The notes under the pieces were generated by a model. That model worked only from the letters and a program-made list of their open reading frames with translations. It did not search any database and was not told the DNA's origin. The position numbers and the translations under genes were made by a program. 35,270 nucleotides of DNA from a bacterium (lineage in GTDB: Bacteria > Bacillota > Clostridia > Oscillospirales > Oscillospiraceae). The stretch's first letter is position 1. Every line of letters begins with the position of its first letter. Of this stretch, positions 15,339 to 24,334 are shown one piece after another. Location of the stretch: NCBI GenBank assembly GCA_004560375.1, contig SFVC01000022.1, forward strand, positions 1-35,270, given 5' to 3'.

Positions 15339-15363
15339 TCATATCGCAAAGGAGAGATGATCC

Positions 15364-16563
15364 ATGGACAAGCTGCAAATGAAAACCCCTCTGGTGGAGA
15401 TGGACGGGGACGAGATGACCCGCATCCTCTGGCAGCAGATCAAAGAGGAGCTGCTGGAGCCCTACATCGACCTGAAAACGGAGTACTACGACCTGGGCCT
15501 GCCCGAGCGGGAGCGCACCCACGATCAGGTGACGGTGGACGCGGCCCAGGCCAACAAGGAATACGGCGTGGCCGTCAAGTGCGCCACCATCACCCCCAAC
15601 GCCCAGCGGGTGGAGGAGTACAAGCTGTCCCAGATGTGGAAGTCCCCCAACGGCACCATCCGGGCCATTCTGGACGGCACCGTGTTCCGGGCGCCCATCA
15701 TGGTGAAGGGCCTCAACCCGGTGGTGAAGAACTGGCAGGCCCCCATCACCATCGCCCGCCACGCCTTCGGCGACGTGTACAAGGCGGCGGAGTTTAAAGT
15801 GCCCGGCCCGGGCGCGGCCTGGCTGGTGTTCACCGCCGACGACGGCACGGAGACCCGGGAGCACATCCACACCTTTGAGGGCCCCGGCGTGCTCCAGGGA
15901 CAGTTCAACCTGGAGACATCCATCGCCTCCTTTGCCCGCTCCTGCTTCCAGTTCGCCCTGGATACCAGGCAGGATCTGTGGTTCTCCACCAAGGACACCA
16001 TCTCCAAGCGGTATGATCACACCTTCAAGGACATCTTCGCGGAACTCTACGAGGCGGAGTACAAGGAGCGGTTCGAGGCAGCGGGGATCACCTACTTCTA
16101 CACCCTCATCGACGACGCGGTGGCCCGGGTGATCCGCTCCAAGGGAGGCTTTATCTGGGCCTGCAAGAACTACGACGGCGACGTGATGAGCGACATGGTG
16201 TCCACCGCCTTCGGCTCGCTGGCCATGATGACCTCCGTGCTGGTGTCCCCCGACGGCTGCTATGAGTACGAGGCCGCCCACGGCACCGTCACCCAGCACT
16301 ATTACCGCCACCTGCGGGGGGAAGAGGTGTCCACCAACCCCATGGCCACCCTGTTCGCCTGGACGGGGGCGCTGGCCAAGCGGGGGGAGCTGGACGATCT
16401 CCCGGATCTGACCGCCTTTGCCAAAAAGCTGGAAAGGGCCGCCGTCAGCACCATTGAGAGCGGCGTGATGACCGGCGATCTGGCGGGCCTGTGGGAGGGG
16501 CGGCCCAGGGCGAAAAAGATCACCGGGCTGGAGTTCCTCCGGGCCATCCGGAAGCGACTGTAA
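15364..16563 (+). CDS. icd: NADP-dependent isocitrate dehydrogenase (eukaryote-like type)
   Basis: A 399-residue enzyme converting isocitrate to 2-oxoglutarate and CO2 with NADP. The sequence follows the homodimeric IDH group that includes mitochondrial IDH2: VEMDGDEMTRI near the start, SPNGTIRAILDGTVFR (substrate site), RHAFGDVYKA, KDTISKRYDHTFKD, and DGDVMSDMVSTAFGSLAMM with the metal-binding aspartates. HGTVTQHYYRH is the cofactor-binding loop. Length is as expected (about 400). GGAGAG lies upstream. It supplies 2-oxoglutarate for glutamate synthesis, and with fumarase suggests an incomplete TCA pathway. Confidence 0.95.
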   Translation: MDKLQMKTPLVEMDGDEMTRILWQQIKEELLEPYIDLKTEYYDLGLPERERTHDQVTVDAAQANKEYGVAVKCATITPNAQRVEEYKLSQMWKSPNGTIRAILDGTVFRAPIMVKGLNPVVKNWQAPITIARHAFGDVYKAAEFKVPGPGAAWLVFTADDGTETREHIHTFEGPGVLQGQFNLETSIASFARSCFQFALDTRQDLWFSTKDTISKRYDHTFKDIFAELYEAEYKERFEAAGITYFYTLIDDAVARVIRSKGGFIWACKNYDGDVMSDMVSTAFGSLAMMTSVLVSPDGCYEYEAAHGTVTQHYYRHLRGEEVSTNPMATLFAWTGALAKRGELDDLPDLTAFAKKLERAAVSTIESGVMTGDLAGLWEGRPRAKKITGLEFLRAIRKRL

Positions 16564-16575
16564 AGGATGATACCC

Positions 16576-17292
16576 ATGACGTATTTTCTCACCAGCAGCT
16601 CCTGCCTACCCGACTCCCCGGCGCTGAACCCGGCCAACGGCTTTGTGGACGAGCTGCGGAAGGTGCTGCCCAATCCGTGCCGGGCGGTGTTCGTCGCCTC
16701 CTCCCCCGACGACGCGGACAAAACCGAACGGTTCGCCGGATCCATCCGCACAGGCTTCGAGCTGACGGGCTTCCGGTTCGACCACTATCAGGTGCTGGAC
16801 AGAAGAAACGCGGATCAGTGCGCGGATTTGGTGGCGGGGGCGGATCTGCTCATCCTGGCGGGCGGGCACGTCCCCACCCAGAACCGGTTTTTCCACGACA
16901 TCAGCCTGCGGGAGCGGCTGACGGGCTTTGACGGCGTGGTGATGGGCATCAGCGCGGGCACCATGAACTGCGAGGAGCTGGTTTACGCCCCGCCCGAGGA
17001 GGAGGGCGAGGCCATCGACCCCGACTACCAGCGGTTCTACCCCGGCCTGGGGCTGACGAAGGCCCTGATCTTCCCCCACTTTCAGGACACCCGGTACGAG
17101 GTGGTGGACGGCCTGCCCACCCTGGAGACCAGCCTGCTGCCCGACAGCATGGGGCGGAAAATCTACGCCCTGGTGGACGGCAGCTTTCTCCTGGGGAAAG
17201 GCGGCCGGGAGGAGCTGCGGGGGGAGGCATACCTCATCGAAAACGGCGCCCTCACCCAGATCGGCCGGGAGGGCGACGTGCTCCCGCTGTAG
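16576..17292 (+). CDS. Peptidase S51-like / type 1 glutamine amidotransferase-like protein
   Basis: A 238-residue protein of the peptidase E (S51) superfamily. The nucleophile elbow GISAGTMN places the catalytic Ser at about residue 126, and LILAGGHVPTQN precedes it as in other members. Members include aspartyl dipeptidase and cyanophycinase-related enzymes; substrate here is unknown. The ATG at 16576 is preceded by AAAGGATG seven bases upstream, overlapping the icd stop codon, so the gene is co-transcribed with icd. An alternative ATG at 16567 is too close to that site. Ends before a strong bidirectional terminator. Confidence 0.8.
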   Translation: MTYFLTSSSCLPDSPALNPANGFVDELRKVLPNPCRAVFVASSPDDADKTERFAGSIRTGFELTGFRFDHYQVLDRRNADQCADLVAGADLLILAGGHVPTQNRFFHDISLRERLTGFDGVVMGISAGTMNCEELVYAPPEEEGEAIDPDYQRFYPGLGLTKALIFPHFQDTRYEVVDGLPTLETSLLPDSMGRKIYALVDGSFLLGKGGREELRGEAYLIENGALTQIGREGDVLPL

Positions 17293-17324
17293 GACGCCAT
17301 CCTCCAACCGCAAAACAGCATCGC

Positions 17325-17355
17325 AAAGCCCCCGGACAGCTTGTCCGGGGGCTTT
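17325..17355. terminator. Bidirectional terminator
   Basis: AAAGCCCCCGGACA (17325-17338) pairs perfectly with TGTCCGGGGGCTTT (17342-17355), loop GCT. It lies between the converging S51-like gene and the HAD gene and can serve both. Confidence 0.85.
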
Positions 17356-17368
17356 CTGACGGTTCGGT

Positions 17369-17983
17369 TCAGCAGGCGGCGTCCACGCCCAGCTCCCGCA
17401 GCCTGCGGCGCAGGTGGGCCGTGTCGCCGTGGTAGATCACGCCCCCTATGCCGCAGCGGACAGCCCCCTCCACGTTGCGGGGATCGTCGTCGATAAAGAC
17501 GCACTCCTCGGGGCGCAGACGGAAGTGCTCCAGGAACCGCAGGTAGATCCCCGGCTCCGGCTTCACCAGATGGAAGTCGCAGGACACGAACTCCCCGTCA
17601 AAGAATTCCAGGGCGGGGATGTTCTTCCGGAAGTCGTGGAACCGGGTGCAGGTGTTGGACAGCAGATAGATGCGGTAGCCCCTGCCCTTCAACTCCTTCA
17701 CCAGCTCGTACATCCCCTCCAGGGGCGGGATATCCTGGTGCCAGTTGTCCACGATGTCCCATACCACCGAATGGAGCCGCTCCGGCAGGCGGGCGCATAC
17801 CGCAGCCGCCATCTCCTCATCGGTGATGGCGCCCCGATCCGTCCATACCCACTCTATCGAGCGGAACAGCTCCCGCCGTATGAGCTCATAGTCCAACCGA
17901 TCGGGGACAAACCGGGCGATGTAACGCTGGGCATCAAAGTCGATCAGCACACCGCCCATGTCGAATACCACGTTCTTGATCAT
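17369..17983 (-). CDS. HAD-superfamily phosphatase (YihX-like)
   Basis: A 204-residue HAD hydrolase. Motif I is VVFDMGGVL with nucleophile D8; the residue two positions later is Gly instead of the usual Asp, as in YihX-type sugar phosphatases. Motif II is YLLSNT, motif III VKPEPGIY (Lys), motif IV FIDDDPRNVEGA. A helical cap lies at about residues 20-85. Probably hydrolyses a small phosphorylated metabolite. The ATG at 17983 with GAAAGGGTGG upstream gives the normal family start; the longer in-frame reading to 18145 lacks support. Divergent from smc. Confidence 0.87.
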   Translation of the reverse strand: MIKNVVFDMGGVLIDFDAQRYIARFVPDRLDYELIRRELFRSIEWVWTDRGAITDEEMAAAVCARLPERLHSVVWDIVDNWHQDIPPLEGMYELVKELKGRGYRIYLLSNTCTRFHDFRKNIPALEFFDGEFVSCDFHLVKPEPGIYLRFLEHFRLRPEECVFIDDDPRNVEGAVRCGIGGVIYHGDTAHLRRRLRELGVDAAC

Positions 17984-18131
17984 GAAATGGCCACCCTTTC
18001 CTGTTTCCTCCGCCCCCTGCCCCGCTGGGGCAGAGGAAGCCTCACCTATACAATCGGACGGTTTTTCGGGAACAATAAGAGGGGCCTGTCCAATCCCTGG
18101 GATCCCGGGGAGCGAACGCCGGAGAAAACAG

Positions 18132-18160
18132 TTGCAATGCGACATCTATGGTGATAAAAT
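18132..18160 (+). promoter_or_regulatory. Promoter of smc
   Basis: TTGCAA (18132-18137), 17-bp spacer, TAAAAT (18155-18160). It leaves a leader of roughly 100 bases before the TTG start of smc, which includes the palindrome CCCCTCCC/GGGAGGGG at 18214-18229. Confidence 0.7.
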
Positions 18161-18266
18161 AGACTGTCTATAAGCATATCCAGGGTAACAGGAAGAAGCT
18201 GGCTCCGCCGCGTCCCCTCCCGGGAGGGGCACGGGCGTCGGGGCAGGGATAACGAGGTGCGGCAAT

Positions 18267-21200
18267 TTGTACTTAAAAGCGCTTGAAATACAGGGATTCA
18301 AATCCTTCCCTGATAAAACGGTTCTGGCCTTCGGCTCGGACATCACGGCGGTGGTGGGGCCCAACGGCTCGGGCAAGTCCAACATCGCGGACGCCATCCG
18401 CTGGGTGATGGGGGAGCAGTCCACCCGCACCCTCCGGGGCAGCAAGATGGAGGACGTGATCTTCAACGGCACGGAAAAGCGGAAGGGCCTGGGTTTCGCC
18501 GAGGTCACCCTGGTGCTGGACAATACGGAGCACATCTTCCCGCTGGAGGAGACGGAGGTGGCGGTGACCCGCCGGTACTACCGCTCCGGGGAGAGCGAGT
18601 ACTATATCAACCGCCGGGCCTGCCGCCTGAAGGACATCAACGAGCTGTTCATGGACACCGGCCTGGGCCGGGAGGGCTACTCCATCATCGGCCAGGGGCG
18701 CATCGACGAGATCCTGTCCGTCAAGAGCGCCGACCGCCGGGAGGTCTTTGAGGAGGCGGCGGGCATCTCCCGGTTCCGCCACCGCAAGGAGGAGGCGGAG
18801 CGCAAGCTGGAGCGCACCGACGAAAACCTGGTGCGGATCAACGACAAGATCGACGAGTTGGAGCTCCAGGTGGAGCCCCTGCGGGTGCAGGCGGAGAAAA
18901 CAAAGAAATACAACGTCCTCCGGGACGAGCTGAAGGGGCTGGAGATCTCCGTCTGGCTGGAGACGCTGGAGCGCATCCGGGCCAACAGCCTGAAGGTGAA
19001 GGCGGACTGCGAGGCCGCCGTCCGCCAGCGGGACGAGGCCAAGGCCGCGGTGGAGGAGCTGTACACCCGGCGGGACGCCCTGGCCGACCGGATGCGGGAC
19101 AAGGACATTGAGGCGGAGTCCCTGCGGGAAAAGCAGTCCGGCCTGGACGAGCAGGTGCACGCCTGTGAGAACAGCATCGCCCTGCTGAAAAACGACATCA
19201 AGAACAACAGCGCCAACGCCCAGCGCATCCGGCAGGAGCTGGAGCAGCAGGAGGGCCGGGCCGGCTCCCTGGCCGCCCAGATCGCCGAGGGCAAGGGGCG
19301 GCTGGAGCGGATCGAGGGGGACATGGCCGCCTGCCGGGAGCAGATGGACGCTCTGAACCGGCGCGCCCAGGAGGTGCTGGGCTCGGCGGGCAGCCTGAAC
19401 GAGGAGCTGGAGCGGCTCCAGGAGCGGGAGCGGCTGGAGACCGCCTCCGCTGGAGAGGCACGGGAGCTGCTGTCCGCCCTGGCCGCCGCCGCCCAGGAGC
19501 TGTACGACCGGGAGGAGAAGCTGGGCCAGGAGCTCCAGGAGCAGGAGGACAGGGCGGCCCAGGCCCGGGAGGCCCTGGACGCCACCCGGAAGGAGCTGGA
19601 CAAGGTCACCGAGGATCGGGACGGGGCCAAGAACGTGATCAGCGGCTACCAGATGCGCCTGCAATCCCGGCAGCGGAAGCTGGACGGGGCCCAGGAGAAG
19701 CACCGCCGCCTCCAGATGGACGAGAACAATTTGAACGCCCGGATCAAAATGCTGGCCGAGATGGAAAAGCTGTACGAGGGCTACTCCAAGGCGGTGAAGC
19801 TGGTGATGGGCGAGGCCGAGCGGGGCGGCCTGCGGGGCGTCCGGGGCCCGGTGGCGGGCCTGCTCCACGTGCCCGATCCCTATGCCGTGGCCATCGAGAT
19901 CGCCCTGGGGGGCGCCATGCAGAACCTGGTGGTGGAGCGGGACGAGGACGGCAAGAACGCCATCAACTATTTGAAGCGCCGGGACGGGGGCCGCGCCACC
20001 TTCCTGCCCATGAACACCATCCGGCCCGCCGACTTCCGGGACAGGGCCGTGGAGCAGGAGGACGGCTTTGTGGGCATGGGGGACGCGCTGATCTCCTTCG
20101 CGCCGGAGTACGCCAACGTCTTCTCCAACCTGCTGGGGCGGGTGGTCATCGCCCGGGATATGGACAGCGCCATGGCCATGGCCCGGAAGTTCGGCCACCG
20201 GTTCCGCATTGTGACGCTGGACGGGCAGGTGCTCAACGCCGGCGGCTCCATGACCGGCGGCTCGGTGTCCCGCTCGGCGGGGATTTTGAGCCGGGCCAAC
20301 GAGCTGGAGCGGCTCAACCAGCAGAAGGACGGCCTGGCCGCCGACCTCAAAACCGCCGGGGACGAGCTGGCCCAGGCCCAGCGGGAGGTCACCGCCGCCC
20401 AGTACGAGCTGGACGCCGCCGCCGCTCAGCTCCGGGAGGCGGAGGACGCGGTGCTGAAATACTCCGAGCGGGCGGACAGCGCCCAGACCCAGCTGGGGGA
20501 CGTGGAGCTGCGCCGCCAGACCCTGTCGGCGGAGCGGGAGCAGGTGCGCCGCCGCATGGAGGAGAACACCGCCAACACCGCCCAGGCCAAGGCCCGCATT
20601 GAGGAACTGGAGGGCTCCGCCGCCGCCCTGCGGGCGGAGGGCGAGGCCAAGGCCCAGGGCCGCACCGCCTTACAGGACAAGGTGGCGGCGCTGAACGAGG
20701 AGTCCGCCCAGTACAGCGCCAAGCTGGCGGGGCTGGAGGGCGAGCAGTCCGCCCTGCGGCAGAGCGTGGGCGAGCTGGAGCGCCTGCGGGACGATCTCAG
20801 CGGCGACACCGCCAGCCGCACCGCCATGATCGGCCAGTTTGAGGAGCAGAACGGCTACCTGACCCGGCGGATCGAGGAGGAGAAGGGGCGGCTGCAGGCC
20901 CTCCAGGCCGCCAGCCGGGACGGAAGCGCCGCCGTACGGCGGCTCAACGAGGAGAAGCTGGCCCTGGAGGGGGAGCGAAACCAGGCCGACAAGCAGATCC
21001 GGGATCGGAACGACGAGCTGGTTCGGATGGAGGGCGAGGTGTCCGCCCTGGAGAACAAGGCCGCCGCCGCCGCCATGGAGGAGAGCCAGATTCTGGACAA
21101 GCTGTGGGAGAGCTACGAGCTGTCCCACGAGGCGGCCCGGGCCCAGCGGGTGGAGCTGGAGTCGGTGCCCAAGGCCCAGCGGCGCATCGGGGAGCTGAAA

Positions 21201-21836
21201 AAGTCCATCTCCGCCCTGGGCAGCATCAACCCGGACGCGGTGGAGGAGTTCCAGCGGGTGAACGAGCGGTACACCTACTTCACTGATCAGCGGGACGACG
21301 TGGCCAAGGCCAAGAGGGAATTGCAGGACATCATCGCCCAGATCGTGGGCGAGATGACGGGCATCTTTACCGAGCAGTTCGCCCTGATCAACGAGGGCTT
21401 CCGGCAGGCGTTCACCGACCTGTTCGGCGGCGGCAAGGCCAACCTGGAGCTGGAGGATCGGTCGGACGTGCTCAACTGCGGCATTGAGATCAGGGCCCAG
21501 CCCCCGGGCAAGACGGTGCAGAACATGAGCGCCCTGTCCGGCGGGGAGCGGGCGCTCATCGCCATCGCGCTGTACTTCGCCATTTTGAAGGTGCGGCCCA
21601 CCCCCTTCTGCGTCATGGACGAGATCGAGGCGGCGCTGGACGAGTCCAACGTGGTGCGCTACGCCCGGTATCTCCGGCGGATCAGCGACAAAACCCAGTT
21701 CATCGTCATCACCCACCGCCGGGGCACCATGGAGGAGGCCGACGTGCTGTACGGCGTCACCATGCAGGAGAAGGGCGTGTCGAGGATGCTCACCATCAAT
21801 TTGAACGACGTGGAAAAAGAGCTGAACATCAAATAA
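18267..21836 (+). CDS. smc: Chromosome segregation protein SMC
   Basis: A full-length 1189-residue SMC ATPase. Walker A GPNGSGKSN at 31-39; long coiled coil from about 165 to 515; hinge at about 520-665, with the Gly-rich GGSMTGGSVSRS near its end; returning coiled coil to about 1010; signature LSGGERALIAIAL from 1090; and Walker B FCVMDEIEAALDE near 1113. It entraps DNA and compacts and separates sister chromosomes together with ScpA and ScpB, which are not encoded in this window. The start is TTG at 18267, supported by GAGGTG seven bases upstream and by the family N terminus (YLKALEIQGFKSF). First gene of the long rightward block. Confidence 0.97.
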   Translation: MYLKALEIQGFKSFPDKTVLAFGSDITAVVGPNGSGKSNIADAIRWVMGEQSTRTLRGSKMEDVIFNGTEKRKGLGFAEVTLVLDNTEHIFPLEETEVAVTRRYYRSGESEYYINRRACRLKDINELFMDTGLGREGYSIIGQGRIDEILSVKSADRREVFEEAAGISRFRHRKEEAERKLERTDENLVRINDKIDELELQVEPLRVQAEKTKKYNVLRDELKGLEISVWLETLERIRANSLKVKADCEAAVRQRDEAKAAVEELYTRRDALADRMRDKDIEAESLREKQSGLDEQVHACENSIALLKNDIKNNSANAQRIRQELEQQEGRAGSLAAQIAEGKGRLERIEGDMAACREQMDALNRRAQEVLGSAGSLNEELERLQERERLETASAGEARELLSALAAAAQELYDREEKLGQELQEQEDRAAQAREALDATRKELDKVTEDRDGAKNVISGYQMRLQSRQRKLDGAQEKHRRLQMDENNLNARIKMLAEMEKLYEGYSKAVKLVMGEAERGGLRGVRGPVAGLLHVPDPYAVAIEIALGGAMQNLVVERDEDGKNAINYLKRRDGGRATFLPMNTIRPADFRDRAVEQEDGFVGMGDALISFAPEYANVFSNLLGRVVIARDMDSAMAMARKFGHRFRIVTLDGQVLNAGGSMTGGSVSRSAGILSRANELERLNQQKDGLAADLKTAGDELAQAQREVTAAQYELDAAAAQLREAEDAVLKYSERADSAQTQLGDVELRRQTLSAEREQVRRRMEENTANTAQAKARIEELEGSAAALRAEGEAKAQGRTALQDKVAALNEESAQYSAKLAGLEGEQSALRQSVGELERLRDDLSGDTASRTAMIGQFEEQNGYLTRRIEEEKGRLQALQAASRDGSAAVRRLNEEKLALEGERNQADKQIRDRNDELVRMEGEVSALENKAAAAAMEESQILDKLWESYELSHEAARAQRVELESVPKAQRRIGELKKSISALGSINPDAVEEFQRVNERYTYFTDQRDDVAKAKRELQDIIAQIVGEMTGIFTEQFALINEGFRQAFTDLFGGGKANLELEDRSDVLNCGIEIRAQPPGKTVQNMSALSGGERALIAIALYFAILKVRPTPFCVMDEIEAALDESNVVRYARYLRRISDKTQFIVITHRRGTMEEADVLYGVTMQEKGVSRMLTINLNDVEKELNIK

Positions 21837-21851
21837 AGGAGAGATCATCCT

Positions 21852-22160
21852 ATGAGTAAGATCAGGAAGTGCGCCAGCTGCGGCGCGGAGATGGACTTTT
21901 TGGGTGAGGAGCAGATCCAGCTTGGGCAGGCGGGCGTTGTCCTGGGGCACCTGTCCAACCTGTTGTCCGGTTCCCTGGAGGTGGAGATCTGGGCGTGCCC
22001 TGCCTGCGGCAAGATTGAGTTCTACCGTCAGGGCAGCTCCGAGACCTGGCGGGAGGAGGGGCATATGCCCCAGGTGATCTGCTGCAAGTGCGGGACGAAG
22101 CACGACCTGGACGATCCCAAATGCCCCGGCTGCGGCCTGAAGAATCCGAATTATTCATAA
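21852..22160 (+). CDS. Small double zinc-ribbon protein
   Basis: A 102-residue protein with two zinc-ribbon units: CASC (residue 7) with CPAC and GKIEFY near 54-61, and CCKC with CPGC near the C terminus. The segment IQLGQAG...LSNLLSGSLEVEIWACPACGKIEFY is a recurring pattern in uncharacterised Firmicutes proteins. Located 15 bp after smc and 17 bp before ftsY with its own GGAGAG site, so it is co-transcribed with both. Role unknown; no enzyme motif seen. Confidence 0.75.
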   Translation: MSKIRKCASCGAEMDFLGEEQIQLGQAGVVLGHLSNLLSGSLEVEIWACPACGKIEFYRQGSSETWREEGHMPQVICCKCGTKHDLDDPKCPGCGLKNPNYS

Positions 22161-22177
22161 AATAGAGGAAGATTTCT

Positions 22178-23044
22178 ATGGGCTTTTTTGATAAAATCAA
22201 GAAGATAGGCATATTCAACGGCTTCTCCCAGCTGGACGACGACTTTTACGAGGAGCTGGAGGAGTCCCTGGTGATGGCCGATTTAGGGGCGGAAACCACC
22301 CTGGAGGCGGTGGAGGAGCTGAAACGCCGCTGCAAGGCGGAGAAGATCAAGGACATTGAGGGCGCCCGCCAGTGTATGCGGGACATTTTAGCGGAATACC
22401 TCACCACCGGCGATCTGTCGGTGGATCTGTCCAGCACCCCCGCCATCGTGCTGTTCATCGGGGTGAACGGGGTGGGCAAAACCACCTCCATCGGCAAGCT
22501 GTCCGCCCGGTGGAAGCGGGAGGGCAAAAAGGTGCTGCTGTGCGCCGGGGACACCTTCCGGGCCGCCGCCGCCGAGCAGCTCACCATCTGGGCCGACCGG
22601 GCCGGGGTGGACATCATCAAGCAGCACGAGGGGGCCGACCCCGCCGCCGTGGTGTACGACGCGCTGTCCGCCGCCAAGGCCCGGCACGCGGACGTGGTGC
22701 TGGTGGACACCGCCGGGCGGCTGCAAAACAAGGCCAATCTCATGAACGAGCTGAACAAGATTTCCCGGGTCATCGACCGGGAGTGCCCCAGCTCCAGCCG
22801 GGAGACCCTGCTGGTGCTGGACGCCACCACCGGGCAGAACGGCCTGATCCAGGCCAAGGAGTTCTCCAAGGCGGCGGGGGTGTCCGGCATCGTGCTCACC
22901 AAGCTGGACGGCACCGCCAAGGGGGGCATTGTCATCGCCATCGCGAAGGAATTGGGCGTGCCTGTCAAATTCGCCGGGGTGGGCGAGGGCGTGGACGACC
23001 TCCAGCCCTTTGATGCCGCGGAGTTCACCCAGGCGCTGCTGTAA
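22178..23044 (+). CDS. ftsY: Signal recognition particle receptor FtsY
   Basis: A 288-residue SRP GTPase receptor that docks the ribosome-SRP complex at the membrane. It has the N helical domain (about 1-80), G1 GVNGVGKTTS at 95-104, DTFRAAAAEQL, DTAGR, DATTGQNG, TKLDGTAKGG and GVGEGVDDLQPF. The acidic A domain of enterobacterial FtsY is absent, as usual for Firmicutes. smc-ftsY adjacency is widespread in this phylum; here a zinc-ribbon gene intervenes. Confidence 0.96.
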   Translation: MGFFDKIKKIGIFNGFSQLDDDFYEELEESLVMADLGAETTLEAVEELKRRCKAEKIKDIEGARQCMRDILAEYLTTGDLSVDLSSTPAIVLFIGVNGVGKTTSIGKLSARWKREGKKVLLCAGDTFRAAAAEQLTIWADRAGVDIIKQHEGADPAAVVYDALSAAKARHADVVLVDTAGRLQNKANLMNELNKISRVIDRECPSSSRETLLVLDATTGQNGLIQAKEFSKAAGVSGIVLTKLDGTAKGGIVIAIAKELGVPVKFAGVGEGVDDLQPFDAAEFTQALL

Positions 23045-23059
23045 ACGGAGGAGAGCGCC

Positions 23060-23389
23060 ATGGACTGCCCGTTCTGTGGGAAGGAACTGAAAGAGGGGCT
23101 GATCCCGGCCAGGGACAGGCTTCAGTGGAGGGACAAAAATTTTACGGAAAGAGTTTTCCTGAGCAGTTGGACGCAGGAAGCAAAAGCGTTTTACTGCCCC
23201 GACTGCCGCCAGATCATCCTGCCCGTGCCGGAGAGGGCGGAGGGCGTGCTCGATACCATGGAGCGCAAGCTAAGCGCCATGGGCGATAAAATCGAGGCGG
23301 TGCAGAAGCGGTGGGAAGCCCAGCGCAGCCAGGCAAAGGAGCAGAAGAAAAAGAAAGAATTTGGGTCAAAAGACCCGTGGGAGTTGTAG
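23060..23389 (+). CDS. Zinc-ribbon protein (DUF6487-like)
   Basis: A 109-residue protein with paired CPFCGKEL (residue 3) and CPDCRQIIL (about 48) zinc knuckles around a short beta segment, followed by a highly charged helical tail ending in a Lys-rich run. The N-terminal pattern CPxCGxxxxxGxI matches the small PF20097/DUF6487 type. GGAGAG lies upstream; 15 bp after ftsY and 4 bp before rdgB. Function unknown; not similar enough to the zinc-ribbon gene at 21852 to call a duplication. Confidence 0.7.
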   Translation: MDCPFCGKELKEGLIPARDRLQWRDKNFTERVFLSSWTQEAKAFYCPDCRQIILPVPERAEGVLDTMERKLSAMGDKIEAVQKRWEAQRSQAKEQKKKKEFGSKDPWEL

Positions 23390-23393
23390 AAAA

Positions 23394-23984
23394 ATGAAAC
23401 TGGTACTGGCGAGCAAAAATCAGAAAAAACTGAAGGAAATGAACGAGATCCTGTCCGGCATGGGGGTGGAGGTGTGCCTCCAGTCCGATGTGGGCATCGA
23501 CATCGACGTGGAGGAGACGGGGACCACCTTTGAGGAGAACTCCCTGCTGAAGGCCAAGGCGGTGATGGAGGCCAGCGGCCTGCCCGCCATCGCGGACGAC
23601 TCCGGTTTGTGCGTGGACGCGTTGAACGGAGCCCCCGGCGTGTACTCCGCCCGGTACGGCGGCGAGGGGCTGGACGACGCGGGGCGCTACCGGATGCTGC
23701 TGGCCAATATGCCCCGGGGGGCGGCCCGGACGGCCAAATTCGTGTCAGTGATCACCTGCTGCTTCCCCGGCGGGGACGTGCTCACCGCCCGGGGGGAGTG
23801 CCCCGGCACCATCGCCTTCGCCCCCATGGGGGAGGGCGGGTTCGGGTACGATCCGGTGTTCTTCCTGCCCAAGCTGAAAAAGACCTTTGCCCAGCTCTCC
23901 CCCGAGGAGAAGAACGCCATCTCCCACCGGGGGCTGGCGCTGGCGGCGTTCCAGAAGAAGTTAGAGGAATACTTGAACAAATAA
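23394..23984 (+). CDS. rdgB: RdgB/HAM1-type non-canonical purine NTP pyrophosphatase
   Basis: A 196-residue house-cleaning enzyme that hydrolyses dITP, XTP and ITP to monophosphates. Motifs: LVLASKNQKKLKEM at the N terminus, TGTTFEENSLLKA, ADDSGLCVDALNGAPGVYSARY, and FGYDPVFF with SHRGLAL near the C terminus. Start at 23394 fits the family; an in-frame extension to 23361 overlaps the previous gene. Lies between the zinc-ribbon gene and yhbY, as commonly in Clostridia (rdgB-yhbY or rdgB-yfcE). Confidence 0.95.
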   Translation: MKLVLASKNQKKLKEMNEILSGMGVEVCLQSDVGIDIDVEETGTTFEENSLLKAKAVMEASGLPAIADDSGLCVDALNGAPGVYSARYGGEGLDDAGRYRMLLANMPRGAARTAKFVSVITCCFPGGDVLTARGECPGTIAFAPMGEGGFGYDPVFFLPKLKKTFAQLSPEEKNAISHRGLALAAFQKKLEEYLNK

Positions 23985-23996
23985 GGAGCTTATATA

Positions 23997-24302
23997 GTGG
24001 ATTTGACAAGCAAACAGCGGGCGCAGCTGCGCTCTATGGCAAACGATCTGGACACCATCGTCCACATCGGCAAGGACGGCGTGGGCGAGAACCTGATTAA
24101 GCAGGCGGACGACGCCCTGGAGGCCCGGGAGCTCATCAAGGGCAAGGTGCTGGAGAACAGCCCCCTGTCCCCCCGGGAGGGGGCGGAGGAGCTGGCCCGC
24201 GCCACCCGGAGCCAGGTGGTGCAGGTCATCGGCACCAAATTCGTGCTCTACCGGGAGACCCACGGCAAGCCCAGAGAGAAGCGAATTAAGCTGGTAAAAT
24301 AG
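23997..24302 (+). CDS. yhbY: CRM-domain ribosome assembly protein YhbY
   Basis: A 101-residue single CRM domain that associates with the 50S precursor. The GxxG RNA-binding loop region reads IGKDGVGENLI, and the C-terminal half holds VVQVIGTKFVLYRE. Start is GTG at 23997 with AAGGAG nine bases upstream. Directly precedes nadD, the order usual in Firmicutes (yhbY-nadD-yqeK-rsfS). Confidence 0.94.
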   Translation: MDLTSKQRAQLRSMANDLDTIVHIGKDGVGENLIKQADDALEARELIKGKVLENSPLSPREGAEELARATRSQVVQVIGTKFVLYRETHGKPREKRIKLVK

Positions 24303-24334
24303 GCGTACCCAAATCTTTAGAGAGGGTGGTTCCC

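Noticed and set aside
17990..18080. Promoter of the HAD gene around TATAGG near 18048
   Set aside because: -35 candidate TTGTTC is at 19-bp spacing; too weak to list.
18273..20198. 641-codon minus-strand frame across smc
   Set aside because: Shadow of smc; Leu/His/Gln-rich low-complexity translation and no ribosome binding site.
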